This document shows, in pieces, positions 15,942 to 23,187 of a stretch of 34,860 nucleotides of DNA (its first letter is position 1; each line of letters starts with the position of its first letter). The notes under the pieces are model-generated. The model did no database searches and was not told the DNA's origin. It saw nothing but the letters and a program-made list of their open reading frames with translations. Made by a program: the position numbers and the translations under genes. The DNA comes from Terriglobales bacterium (GTDB taxonomy: Bacteria; Acidobacteriota; Terriglobia; Terriglobales; Acidobacteriaceae). The stretch covers positions 1-34,860 of the forward strand of contig DATKKJ010000065.1 in NCBI GenBank assembly GCA_035543055.1, given 5' to 3'.

Positions 15942-16397
15942 CTAGAAGATGCTGCGCACGCCCAGCACCCGGAAGTCCGTCAGCGAGGATTTCAGCACGT
16001 AGATGTATTCATTGTTGCTCTCCGGATCGGGCGGCTTGAGAAAAAACCCGGGACTGGTGAGGTGATGCAGGGAGTTGTGCACCACCCCTTCGCTGGCCTC
16101 GCCGTCGAAGAACTTGATGCGCACCCACAGGCCCTCCACCGGGGGATGTGCGTCGAAGAACTTGATCTCCTGGTAGTCGGTGCGGCCCTGGAACGACTTC
16201 ACGAAGAACAATGCCTTCAGGGAATCGAGAGGCACGGAGACCTTCTGGCGTGAACCGTCGGTCTGGAGGGTGATCTGTTTGGGTAGAGGATGAGGGCCGC
16301 CGCGGAGCAGTTCGTCCAACTTCATCTCCGGGGGCAGCGCGTCGGTGTGGCCTTTGAGGAGACGTCCGTCACGCAGATGAGCGACGATCTTCACCAT
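15942..16397 (-). CDS. Conserved hypothetical protein (DUF6982-like)
   Basis: A 151-residue soluble protein. Features: an N-terminal strand pair (VKIVAHLRDGRLLKGHTD), the block SLKALFFVKSFQGRTDYQEIKFF, and a second half (WVRIKFFDGEASEGVVHN...GFFLKPPDPESNNEYIYV) that looks like an Sm-like or PilZ-like small barrel. It resembles the acidobacterial DUF6982 family as I remember it; this was not checked. It is the last gene of the minus-strand unit kinase-regulator-peptidase-this gene, ending 18 nt from the bidirectional terminator. Function unknown; the setting suggests a link to EPS control. Confidence 0.75.
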   Translation of the reverse strand: MVKIVAHLRDGRLLKGHTDALPPEMKLDELLRGGPHPLPKQITLQTDGSRQKVSVPLDSLKALFFVKSFQGRTDYQEIKFFDAHPPVEGLWVRIKFFDGEASEGVVHNSLHHLTSPGFFLKPPDPESNNEYIYVLKSSLTDFRVLGVRSIF

Positions 16398-16454
16398 CGG
16401 GCTGGGCAGTCAACGAACGGTCTCATTCTACGATAAAGCTCGGGAAAGCAGCAG

Positions 16455-16955
16455 TCATCGCCGGCTGGCGGCCGGACGAGCACGTTCGCGCCCTTGGACC
16501 ATCCAGGCCAAGGGCCGCGGCCACACGGTGGCCAGGCGGCACAAGAGAACGGCGAGCCAATGGGGCGGACGGCCCGCGCCCTGGGCGGCTTCCACCCGGC
16601 CCAGCAGCGCTTCCGGACCGACCGGTGGGTCTTCCCGGCTGAGCAGGTCTCCCCGGGTGCGCAGCAGAAGCTGACCGGATCGCTGGAGTGAGCCGAGGAA
16701 GCGATGACAAAAGAGCCGGGCGTCGCGCTCGACCAGCAACAGATCCCCGGGATGCAGAGCGGTGGCATCGGTGGCCACGATCTCGACCACGTCTCCCGGC
16801 CACAGGGCGGGCAGCATGCTGGTGCCGCTCACCCGCAGGCGGGCCCGCCCGAACCGTTGCAGGACTTCGCGCAGCAGCTGGAGATGGACGGGCTCCACGA
16901 CCGGCACCTGGGCATCGGCGGGAGGGACTGCGGCTTCCGTTCGAACGCGCGGCAT
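16455..16955 (-). CDS. S24/S26-like peptidase (signal peptidase fold)
   Basis: A 166-residue protein with the serine peptidase motif VSGTSMLPALWPGD (Ser46). Instead of the lysine dyad of bacterial signal peptidase I, a histidine follows in LFCHRFLG (His84), and acidic residues follow in RTRGDLLSREDP (Asp103, Asp109). This is the arrangement of the Ser/His/Asp type seen in SipW/Sec11-like enzymes. There is no N-terminal membrane anchor; a hydrophobic segment (WLAVLLCRLATVW) lies near the C-terminus. It starts 13 nt after the response-regulator stop, so it is in the same operon. A role in processing secreted or PEP-CTERM proteins is possible but inferred from position. Confidence 0.75.
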   Translation of the reverse strand: MPRVRTEAAVPPADAQVPVVEPVHLQLLREVLQRFGRARLRVSGTSMLPALWPGDVVEIVATDATALHPGDLLLVERDARLFCHRFLGSLQRSGQLLLRTRGDLLSREDPPVGPEALLGRVEAAQGAGRPPHWLAVLLCRLATVWPRPLAWMVQGRERARPAASRR

Positions 16956-16968
16956 CGACCTGCGGCCA

Positions 16969-18396
16969 CTATACCGGATTGTTCATGAAACGGGCAGGCG
17001 GGCGCTTGGCGGGGCGCTCGATGCCGTATTGACGGATCTTGTACAACAGCGCCTTGTAGCTGATATTGAGCAGCTCGGCCGTCCGCTTGCGGCTCCAGTT
17101 GGTCTGCTCCAGGACGCGGGCGATGGCTTCGGCTTCGGCCTGGTCCTTCAGGCCGCGGACGATGTCCTTGAGGCCGCCGGCCGGGGCGGCCGAGGCCACG
17201 GGCACGGGCGTCGCGCTGCTGACCTTGAGCCGCAGCTCGTTCAGGATGGCGGACTCGTCGCCGAGAACGACATAGCGCTTCACCACGTTCTCCAGCTCGC
17301 GCACGTTCCCCGGCCAGGGGTAGCTCACGCAGGCGTCGAGAAAATCCTGGGAGAACGGCAGCGGGTCGCGCGCGTAGCGCTCGGAGATGCGGCTCATGAA
17401 CGTCTTGAGCATGATCGGGATCTCTCTCTTGCGCTCGCGCAGCGGCGGGACCGTGATGGTGAAGGCATTCAGCCGGTAATAGAGGTCTTCGCGCAGCCGT
17501 TTTTCGGCGATGGCGGCCTGGACGTCGATATTGGTGGCGGCGAGGATGCGCACGTCCACCTCGATGGTGGTGCGTCCTCCCAGGCGGGAGAAGGTCTGGT
17601 CCTGCAGGACGTGCAGGAGCTTGGCCTGCAGCGACGGCGGCATCTCGCCGATCTCATCCAGCAGGATGGTGCCTTTGTTGCACAGCTCGAACTTGCCGGG
17701 CTTGGAGCGCACGGCGCCGGTGAAGGCGCCCGGCTCGTAGCCGAACAACTCGCTCTCCAGCAGGTCGGCGGGCATGGCGGCGCAGTTGACCTTCATGAAC
17801 ATGCGGTGGGCCCGGGCCGACGACTTGTGGATGAGGCGGGAGACCACTTCCTTGCCGGTGCCGCTCTCCCCCAGGATGAGCACGGGCACGTCCACCCGGG
17901 CGACCTGGTTGACCTGGCCGCGGATGGCGCGCATCTGCTCGGTGGCGGCCACGAAGCACAGGTCGTCGCCCACCTCTTCGATGTCGGTCCGCTCCACGGT
18001 CACGTCGTCCAGCGAGACCGGCTGCAGGCAGTGCCGGAGCACGGCATCGAGTTCGGCCTTGTTGAAGGGCTTGGTCAGATAGTCCTTGGCCCCGAGGCGC
18101 ATGGCCTCGACCACCTTGCGGGTATCGCTGACGCAGGAGAGCATCACGACCTTCAGTTCGGGATTGAGGGCGCGCAGCTGCTCCAGCGTGCGCAGGCCGT
18201 CCAGACCGGGCATGAGCAGATCGAGCAGGACGACGTTGGGGACCGGATCGCGGCGCACGCGCTGCAAGGCCTCGGAGCCACTGCCGGCGGTCTCCACCCG
18301 GTGGGCATCGACCTCCAGAAGGGTCCGCATGTAACCCAGCATGCTGGGCTCGTCGTCCACCACCAGGATGTCGGCCGGTCGTACTCTTCCGCGCAC
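16969..18396 (-). CDS. NtrC-family sigma54-dependent response regulator
   Basis: A 475-residue activator. The receiver domain (about 9-125) has the acidic pair Asp14/Asp15, phospho-acceptor Asp59 (LLDLLMPGLDG) and Lys109 (TKPF). The AAA+ domain has Walker A GESGTGKE (176-183), an intact GAFTGA loop (223-228) and Walker B TILLDEIGE. A Fis-type helix-turn-helix (WSRKRTAELLNISYKALLYKI) ends the protein. The GTG at 18396 follows AGGAG, and only 3 nt separate it from the kinase stop, so the two are a co-transcribed two-component pair. It resembles PrsR-type regulators of PEP-CTERM loci and is a candidate activator for the sigma54 sites found to the right. Confidence 0.94.
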   Translation of the reverse strand: MRGRVRPADILVVDDEPSMLGYMRTLLEVDAHRVETAGSGSEALQRVRRDPVPNVVLLDLLMPGLDGLRTLEQLRALNPELKVVMLSCVSDTRKVVEAMRLGAKDYLTKPFNKAELDAVLRHCLQPVSLDDVTVERTDIEEVGDDLCFVAATEQMRAIRGQVNQVARVDVPVLILGESGTGKEVVSRLIHKSSARAHRMFMKVNCAAMPADLLESELFGYEPGAFTGAVRSKPGKFELCNKGTILLDEIGEMPPSLQAKLLHVLQDQTFSRLGGRTTIEVDVRILAATNIDVQAAIAEKRLREDLYYRLNAFTITVPPLRERKREIPIMLKTFMSRISERYARDPLPFSQDFLDACVSYPWPGNVRELENVVKRYVVLGDESAILNELRLKVSSATPVPVASAAPAGGLKDIVRGLKDQAEAEAIARVLEQTNWSRKRTAELLNISYKALLYKIRQYGIERPAKRPPARFMNNPV

Positions 18397-18399
18397 TCT

Positions 18400-19347
18400 C
18401 TACTCCTGTACTTCGGCTTCCCGCTTGGTGGGAATGAGAAGGCAGAACTTCGATCCCTGGCCGGGTTCGCTTTCCACCCAGATCTTGCCGCCGTGGGCGA
18501 GCACCAGACGGCGCGCGATGGCGAGCCCCAGACCCATGCCGTCGGGTTGGTGGCCGTTGGGCGCAGGGCCTTTGCTGAAATCGTCGAAGACTTCGGAATG
18601 GAACTCCGGCGCCAGGCCGGGCCCGGTGTCGGAGACGGTGATCCGCGCCGCGTTGGTGGACCACTCGGCGCGCTTGCGGCGGTCGTTGGCTACCTTCGCC
18701 GGCTTGCCGCTGCGCCGCTCCCAGTGATAGGGCTCGGCACTCAACCAAACCGTGCCCCCTGGCGGCGAGAACTTGAGCGCGTTGTCGAGCAGATTCGAGA
18801 TGATGTGCTGGATCTTGAAACTATCGAAGGGGAACGGTTTCAGCCGCTCGCTGGGAAGGACGTAGAGCGCGACGTGATTGTCCTGGAAGCGCTGCAGCCA
18901 AAAGCTGCAGACCTCCTGGAGAACGGCGTTCAGATCCGCCACTTCGCACCGCAGGCGCACGTTCCCGGTCTCCAGGGCGCTGTAGGTGAGGAAGTCCTGG
19001 ATGAATTGCTGCAGGCGAACCCCGTTCTCGCGCATGTCGCTGAGCACCCGGCGTTGGCGCTCGCCCAGGTCGCCGAGCTTGTCACTGAGCAGCAGTTCCA
19101 TATATCCGGTCATGATCGACAGCGGGGTCTTCAGTTCATGCGCAGCCGTGGCCAGGGCCACCGCACGCCGGCGGTATTCCTCTTCCAGGCGGCCGTAGGC
19201 TTCCAGCAGATGGTTGTACTGTTCCACCGTGGGGGGCGAATCCGCCGCAGCCGGTATCCAGGGACCCTCGGCCACTATATCGGTCGCGGGCTGCCGCGAT
19301 CCGACTTCGTTCTCTGCCACGTGGCGCATCTGAGGTTTTTCCGACAT
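18400..19347 (-). CDS. Soluble sensor histidine kinase
   Basis: A 315-residue kinase without membrane segments. HisKA has the phospho-accepting His70 in AAHELKTPLS. The ATPase domain shows the N box (HIISNLLDNALKF), G1 (DTGPGLAP) and G2 (GMGLGLAIARR). The N-terminal 60 residues contain no clear sensor domain, only a short coiled-coil-like stretch (YNHLLEAYGRLEEEYRRR), so the signal may come from a partner protein. The ATG at 19347 has a weak ribosome site. It is the first gene of a four-gene minus-strand operon with the sigma54 response regulator. Confidence 0.92.
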   Translation of the reverse strand: MSEKPQMRHVAENEVGSRQPATDIVAEGPWIPAAADSPPTVEQYNHLLEAYGRLEEEYRRRAVALATAAHELKTPLSIMTGYMELLLSDKLGDLGERQRRVLSDMRENGVRLQQFIQDFLTYSALETGNVRLRCEVADLNAVLQEVCSFWLQRFQDNHVALYVLPSERLKPFPFDSFKIQHIISNLLDNALKFSPPGGTVWLSAEPYHWERRSGKPAKVANDRRKRAEWSTNAARITVSDTGPGLAPEFHSEVFDDFSKGPAPNGHQPDGMGLGLAIARRLVLAHGGKIWVESEPGQGSKFCLLIPTKREAEVQE

Positions 19348-19583
19348 GATGACGACAGCGGACCTCGAAAAACGGAGGTGCTAAACCCGTGAGCACACTG
19401 TACAACGCCGCCAAACGGACACTGTGCGGCGCTCGCTTTCACACTTTCAAAACGGCACGCTACGGTTTTGGGCGAAAGAATCTAACCTAGTTGTCAGTCA
19501 TGCCGGAATATAACGGGCTTACAAAGCCAGTCGGGGGGGAGTTCTAGAGTAAGCCAGGCTTCTGTGGACTGTCAAGCCGGAAG

Positions 19584-19602
19584 TGGTAACGGCTTGCACC
19601 AG
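19584..19602 (+). promoter_or_regulatory. Shared 19-bp motif, copy 1
   Basis: TGGTAACGGCTTGCACCAG. It matches 31407-31425 at 17 of 19 positions and lies about 120 bp upstream of a sigma54-type site, the usual distance of an enhancer-like activator site. It also looks like a sigma54 site with the spacing one base short (GG-N9-GC), which would normally be inactive. Confidence 0.5.
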
Positions 19603-19719
19603 AAAGAGAAAAATGTTGCAGCTTTGGGCCGCCGATGGGTCCGGCGGACGGGAGTCAGAACTTAACTGAAGTACCTTAAGAAACAATGACATACGGGCTC
19701 CGCACCGCCCAGACACGGT

Positions 19720-19736
19720 TTGGCAGCAAGAGTGCG
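19720..19736 (+). promoter_or_regulatory. Candidate sigma54 promoter of PilZ gene
   Basis: TTGGCAGCAAGAGTGCG: a good -24 box (TTGGCAG) and invariant GG-N10-GC spacing, but a weak -12 box (GTGC instead of TTGC). It would give a leader of about 30 nt before the GTG at 19776. Confidence 0.4.
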
Positions 19737-19775
19737 GATTAAAATCCGATGAAACCCTAGACCGAGGAAGCGCAC

Positions 19776-20156
19776 GTGGCACGAAAACGCGGACCGTCGG
19801 ACAAGCGGCAATGGCAACGTATCCCCTTGGCAATACCGGTCTTCATTCGCGGGGTTGACCTGCAGGGTAACGAGTTTCTGGAGTTTGCCACGGCGTTGAA
19901 CATCAGCGCCGGGGGCGCCCTGGTGGCTACCCGACGACAACTGCCGCGCAGCTCGAGGCTTTCGCTGGAGATCCCGGTCGCTCCCGTGCCCCGTGCCATG
20001 AGCCTGCCGAAGGCCGCCCGCAAGCTCCGGGCTACGCTGGTGCGGGTCAACATGGAGCAAGGCTTCCAGCTGTGGGGACTCAAGTTCGCCAACAACCTGG
20101 CGGCCAAGGGGCGGCGCGCGCGCCGCAGCAAGAAGAACGCCCTTTCCTACGCGTGA
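19776..20156 (+). CDS. PilZ domain protein
   Basis: A 126-residue single PilZ domain. RQWQR gives RxxxR and NISAGG gives the (N)xSxxG motif, so c-di-GMP binding is plausible. The C-terminus is strongly basic (KGRRARRSKKN). The GTG at 19776 is the only sensible start, with GAGG about 8 bases upstream. It is the first plus-strand gene of the EPS locus, 135 bp before the export gene, and likely links c-di-GMP level to EPS production or export. A sigma54-type site lies upstream. Confidence 0.85.
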   Translation: MARKRGPSDKRQWQRIPLAIPVFIRGVDLQGNEFLEFATALNISAGGALVATRRQLPRSSRLSLEIPVAPVPRAMSLPKAARKLRATLVRVNMEQGFQLWGLKFANNLAAKGRRARRSKKNALSYA

Positions 20157-20200
20157 GGTCACTCCCCTGGACCTGCTCCGCATTCAGGCAGAAAACACCG

Positions 20201-20217
20201 AGGGCCATGAAATGGCT
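20201..20217 (+). promoter_or_regulatory. Candidate sigma54 promoter of export gene
   Basis: AGGGCCATGAAATGGCT: GG (20203-20204), ten bases, GC (20215-20216). The core GGCCATGAAATKGCT is shared with the TPR-gene site at 23096-23110. The -12 box is TGGC instead of TTGC. Confidence 0.45.
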
Positions 20218-20236
20218 TGAGCAGGCACCTGTCCGA

Positions 20237-20254
20237 GTGAGACGATGTTCTCAC
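20237..20254 (+). promoter_or_regulatory. Inverted repeat in leader of export gene
   Basis: GTGAGA-N6-TCTCAC, perfect 6-bp arms, 38 nt before the GTG start. If the sigma54 site at 20201 is used this is an RNA hairpin in the leader; otherwise it may be an operator. Confidence 0.4.
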
Positions 20255-20291
20255 CCGGCAAGCGACCTGTGATGCGGGATGGGGAATAAGT

Positions 20292-20951
20292 GTGAGCACT
20301 CTTATGAAGAAGCATTGGACGCTGAAACTGATGTTGCTGTCTGTCCTGTTGGTGACGGCGGTGGCCTTCGCCCAAGAGTCGGACAAGAAAGAGTCGGACA
20401 AGAAGAAGGCCGCACCGGCAAGCCCGGAGGCGCAGAAGACCGCGCCCGCGGCCTCGGTCGACGTCAAGACTTACAAGATCGGTCCCGGCGACTTACTGGC
20501 GATCTCGGTGTGGAAGGAACCCGAACTGTCGCAAAAGGTCCCCGTGCGCCCCGACGGGATGATCACCCTGCCCCTGGTGGGCGACCTGAAGGCGTCGGGG
20601 ATGACGCCGCTGGAACTGCAATCCATCATCGAGGAGAAACTCAAGGCCTTCATCTCCAGTCCCGCGGTGACCGTCATCGTGGAGGAGGTTCGGAGCCACG
20701 TCTTCAATGTCATGGGACAGGTGCTGAGACCCGGCACTTATGGCCTGGCCGGACGGACCACGGTCCTTGACGGACTGTCGCAAGCCGGCGGGTTCAGGGA
20801 TTTCGCCAAGACCAAGAAGATCTATGTCATGCGGACGATGCCGGATGGCACGGTGAAGCGACTGCCCTTCAACTACAACGAGGTAATCAAGGGGCAAAAC
20901 GTAGAACAGAACGTGGAGCTGGAATCGCACGACACCATCATCGTGCCCTAG
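20292..20951 (+). CDS. Polysaccharide export (Wza/OPX-like) protein
   Basis: A 219-residue periplasmic or outer-membrane export protein. Signal peptide ends at AFA (about residue 27), with no lipobox cysteine. A charged, Lys-rich spacer follows. The export domain (about 58-135) begins YKIGPGDLLAISVWKEPELS, and an SLBB-like domain (about 140-185) reads VMGQVLRPGTYGLAGRTTVLDGLSQAGGF. The GTG at 20292 is preferred because GGGGA lies 6 bases upstream; an ATG four codons later would also keep the signal. It is short like other PEP-CTERM-type export proteins and lacks a C-terminal pore helix, so the separate barrel gene at 27548 may supply the outer-membrane part. It is 15 nt before the ATPase gene. 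Confidence 0.93.
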   Translation: MSTLMKKHWTLKLMLLSVLLVTAVAFAQESDKKESDKKKAAPASPEAQKTAPAASVDVKTYKIGPGDLLAISVWKEPELSQKVPVRPDGMITLPLVGDLKASGMTPLELQSIIEEKLKAFISSPAVTVIVEEVRSHVFNVMGQVLRPGTYGLAGRTTVLDGLSQAGGFRDFAKTKKIYVMRTMPDGTVKRLPFNYNEVIKGQNVEQNVELESHDTIIVP

Positions 20952-20966
20952 CCATTGGGATAGCGA

Positions 20967-21914
20967 ATGTACAAGAAATTCTTCAACCTGACCAAGAACC
21001 CGTTCGAGATCAGCCCCGACCCGTACTTCTTCTATCCCACAAAGCGGCACTTGGAGGCGCTGGCGGCCCTCAGCTACGGGATCACCAGCAACAAAGGGTT
21101 CATCGTCATCACCGGCGATGTGGGCACGGGCAAGACCCTGCTGGCGCGCTACCTGCTCAGCTACCTGACCCGCAACAACATCAGCTGCGCCTACGTCTTC
21201 AATACCCGGCTCTCGGACATCGAGTTCCTGAAATACATCATGGCGGATTGGGGGTTGCCCTTCGGCAACGGCAAGGCGGATGCCTTGCTGAAGTTGAACG
21301 AGCACCTCATCGCGCGCTTCAAACGCGGTCTGTCCACGGTGCTGATCGTGGACGAGGCCCAGGATTTGAGCTGGGAGGTGATGGAAGAGATCCGGCTGCT
21401 GACCAACCTGGAGACCCATCAGCAGAAGCTGCTGCAGATCGTGCTCGTCGGCCAGGAGGAGCTGGAGACGATGCTCGATTCCGTGAACCTGCGGCAGCTG
21501 AAGCAACGGATCGCACTGCGCTGCCGCCTGCAGCCGCTTACCCTGGAAGAAGCCCGCGACTATATCCTGCAGCGACTGACGCGAGCCGGGGCGACCAAGA
21601 GCGCCGCCCAGAGCCTTTTCCCGGAGCCGGTGATGGCCGCGATCTATCGCAACGCCCGTGGCATTCCCCGGCTGATCAACACCATCTGCGAGAACGCGCT
21701 GATCACCGCCTTCGCCGGCCAGACGCGCACCGTCACCGAAGGCATGGTCGAGGAAGTGGCGACTGATTTCAATCTCAACGCCAATCCCATGGCGTCACCG
21801 CAAGTTCCCACCGACCTGCTCGCCGACCAGGATGCGATCACCCGCTTGATCAAGCTGTTCCGGTCGATGGACGTGGACCAACTGCCCGGCGGGAAGAAGT
21901 TCCGGCCGCAGTAG
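20967..21914 (+). CDS. ExeA-like AAA ATPase of EPS/PEP-CTERM locus
   Basis: A 315-residue ATPase of the ExeA/GspA-like group that is regularly found in PEP-CTERM/exosortase EPS loci. MYKKFFNLTKNPFEISPDPYFFYP is the family's N-terminal signature. Walker A is GDVGTGKT (50-57), Walker B is VLIVDEAQ (125-132), and sensor and lid regions follow (LKQRIALRCRLQPLTLEEARDYI). No transmembrane segment or peptidoglycan-binding domain is present, unlike ExeA itself. It presumably energises or remodels the envelope export complex. It is in an operon with the export gene 15 nt upstream. The start ATG is certain from the signature; the ribosome site is weak. Confidence 0.92.
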   Translation: MYKKFFNLTKNPFEISPDPYFFYPTKRHLEALAALSYGITSNKGFIVITGDVGTGKTLLARYLLSYLTRNNISCAYVFNTRLSDIEFLKYIMADWGLPFGNGKADALLKLNEHLIARFKRGLSTVLIVDEAQDLSWEVMEEIRLLTNLETHQQKLLQIVLVGQEELETMLDSVNLRQLKQRIALRCRLQPLTLEEARDYILQRLTRAGATKSAAQSLFPEPVMAAIYRNARGIPRLINTICENALITAFAGQTRTVTEGMVEEVATDFNLNANPMASPQVPTDLLADQDAITRLIKLFRSMDVDQLPGGKKFRPQ

Positions 21915-21944
21915 ATGGTGCACCCGGACCGCTCACCAGGGTCC

Positions 21945-21959
21945 GTCCCAAATTGAGAC
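21945..21959 (+). promoter_or_regulatory. Candidate activator-binding palindrome
   Basis: GTCCCA-AAT-TGAGAC, a palindrome with one mismatched pair, about 130 bp upstream of the PEP-CTERM sigma54 site, the usual enhancer distance for NtrC-type activators. Confidence 0.35.
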
Positions 21960-22085
21960 ACGTTGAAGTGAGGAATGTGTTTCCCCTGGTGTGCAGCCAA
22001 TTGCAATGCCCACTGCTGATTAGCGCTTCCCCGGCAACCTAAGTTATTGATTTCACTGGGCGTGGATGGTGGGCCAGTGGATAGC

Positions 22086-22103
22086 TTTGGCATTCCACTT
22101 GCC
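22086..22103 (+). promoter_or_regulatory. Sigma54 promoter of PEP-CTERM gene
   Basis: TTTGGCATTCCACTTGCC: -24 TTGGCA with GG at 22089-22090, ten bases, GC at 22101-22102 in a full TTGC -12 box. The start codon is about 50 nt past the expected transcript start. Confidence 0.7.
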
Positions 22104-22165
22104 CTAAGAGTCTTCCGGAGACTGCAGCTAGTCCCTGTCAATACAAAAGAGGAAGAGGTTAAGAG

Positions 22166-22858
22166 ATGAAAACGAGACTGCTTTCTGTACTTGCCCTGGC
22201 GGCAGTGGTCATGGTTTTGTCCGCCGGTGCAAGCGCCGACACAACCCCCGGTCTGCTGATTTACGACTGGGGTACCGGCAGCTTCCTGTACATCACGGAT
22301 GGCGGAGTAAACGACTCGGACGGTCCGGGGAACGGTTCCATCACGTTCGTCGGTTCCATCGGCAACTTCGTCCTGACCGTGGACGTCGGGCAAGCATCGC
22401 CCCCGCTGTCTGCCAACAGCGCGGACCTGAGCTTCTCCGTCACCAACACCAGCAAGGTCGCGGACACGCTCGCGATCGTGTTCTCGACCGCGGGCTACAC
22501 GACCAGCGGCCTTTCCAACAACTCCATCGGTGGGACCCAGCAGGGGACGTTGCAATGGGGCCTCTGGCAAGATAACAGCAACACCGGTTGCCTGTCGGAC
22601 ACCACTTGTCCAGGCTTCAACCTGTTCCAGCACGACCTGAGCGGCAGTCCGTACAGCGACACCGCGGATGTGACGGTGGGCAATGGCGGCGATCCCTATG
22701 CCCTGGAACAGTCCGTCTGGGTTCATTTGGACGGCACCACTGGTCACAACGTCACGACCGGCGATTATTTCCTGCACGTGCCCGAGCCGGCCAGCTTCTC
22801 GCTGCTGGCGTTCGGGTTGATCGGCCTGAACGGACTTCGCAAGAAGTTCCTGGCCTAA
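22166..22858 (+). CDS. PEP-CTERM sorting-signal protein
   Basis: A 230-residue exported protein. A signal peptide ends ASA (about residue 24). The body is rich in Gly, Ser, Thr and Asn with two cysteines in SDTTCPGF-like surroundings, typical for extracellular matrix proteins. The C-terminus is a textbook PEP-CTERM signal: VPEPAS (from residue 205), a hydrophobic stretch (FSLLAFGLIGLNGL) and a basic end (RKKFLA). Such proteins are cleaved at the PEP motif by exosortase during EPS export. The ribosome site is GAGGAAGAGG. It is transcribed alone from a sigma54-type promoter and is followed by a terminator. No exosortase gene is in the window. Confidence 0.95.
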   Translation: MKTRLLSVLALAAVVMVLSAGASADTTPGLLIYDWGTGSFLYITDGGVNDSDGPGNGSITFVGSIGNFVLTVDVGQASPPLSANSADLSFSVTNTSKVADTLAIVFSTAGYTTSGLSNNSIGGTQQGTLQWGLWQDNSNTGCLSDTTCPGFNLFQHDLSGSPYSDTADVTVGNGGDPYALEQSVWVHLDGTTGHNVTTGDYFLHVPEPASFSLLAFGLIGLNGLRKKFLA

Positions 22859-22972
22859 ACCAATCAGCCGCAGCGCTCACCGGGCGCTGCGCTCGGACAA
22901 AGCCGCTGACGCCTTTCCTCCAGGCGTTGGAGCCAGGGCTAGGTTCGGGAGGGGTTTGGCTGCAAGAGTCTC

Positions 22973-23003
22973 AACAGCCGCTCGCAAGAGCGGCTGTTCC
23001 CTT
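22973..23003 (+). terminator. Intrinsic terminator after PEP-CTERM gene
   Basis: AACAGCCGCTC (22973-22983) pairs perfectly over 11 bp with GAGCGGCTGTT (22988-22998), GCAA loop, then CCCTTTT. It separates the PEP-CTERM gene from the TPR gene. The remaining 22859-23187 region holds the next promoter and no gene. Confidence 0.75.
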
Positions 23004-23093
23004 TTCCGGCCGCTCGCACAACCTGCTCTGGGCCCCGGACAGCGAGAGCCTCTTGCTTTATACTGCGGGCAGCGAAGTTCGGATTGAGTTCCG

Positions 23094-23110
23094 TTGGCCA
23101 TGAAATTGCT
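23094..23110 (+). promoter_or_regulatory. Sigma54 promoter of TPR lipoprotein gene
   Basis: TTGGCCATGAAATTGCT: GG (23096-23097), ten bases, GC (23108-23109) in a full TTGCT -12 box. It shares a 15-bp core with the site at 20203-20217. The gene starts about 65 nt past the expected transcript start. Confidence 0.7.
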
Positions 23111-23187
23111 GTATTGTGCTCACTGTTCGTGGTGCGCGTGGGTTGAGCTTCTTAGTCTTCAGTCTTGCGCGGAGGACGTTCGTCGTG

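Larger units (their letters stand above)
19348..19775. other. Divergent intergenic region between kinase operon and PilZ gene
   Basis: About 430 bp without a gene. It carries the 19-bp motif shared with 31407-31425 (at 19584-19602) and a sigma54-type site facing the PilZ gene (19720-19736). No sigma54-type GG-N10-GC site was found facing the kinase operon. No clear sigma70 boxes were seen either. Confidence 0.5.

Noticed and set aside
16762-19392. 876-codon plus-strand open frame opposite the kinase-regulator operon
   Set aside because: The minus strand encodes clear HisKA, receiver and AAA+ motifs in the same stretch; the plus-strand product has none.
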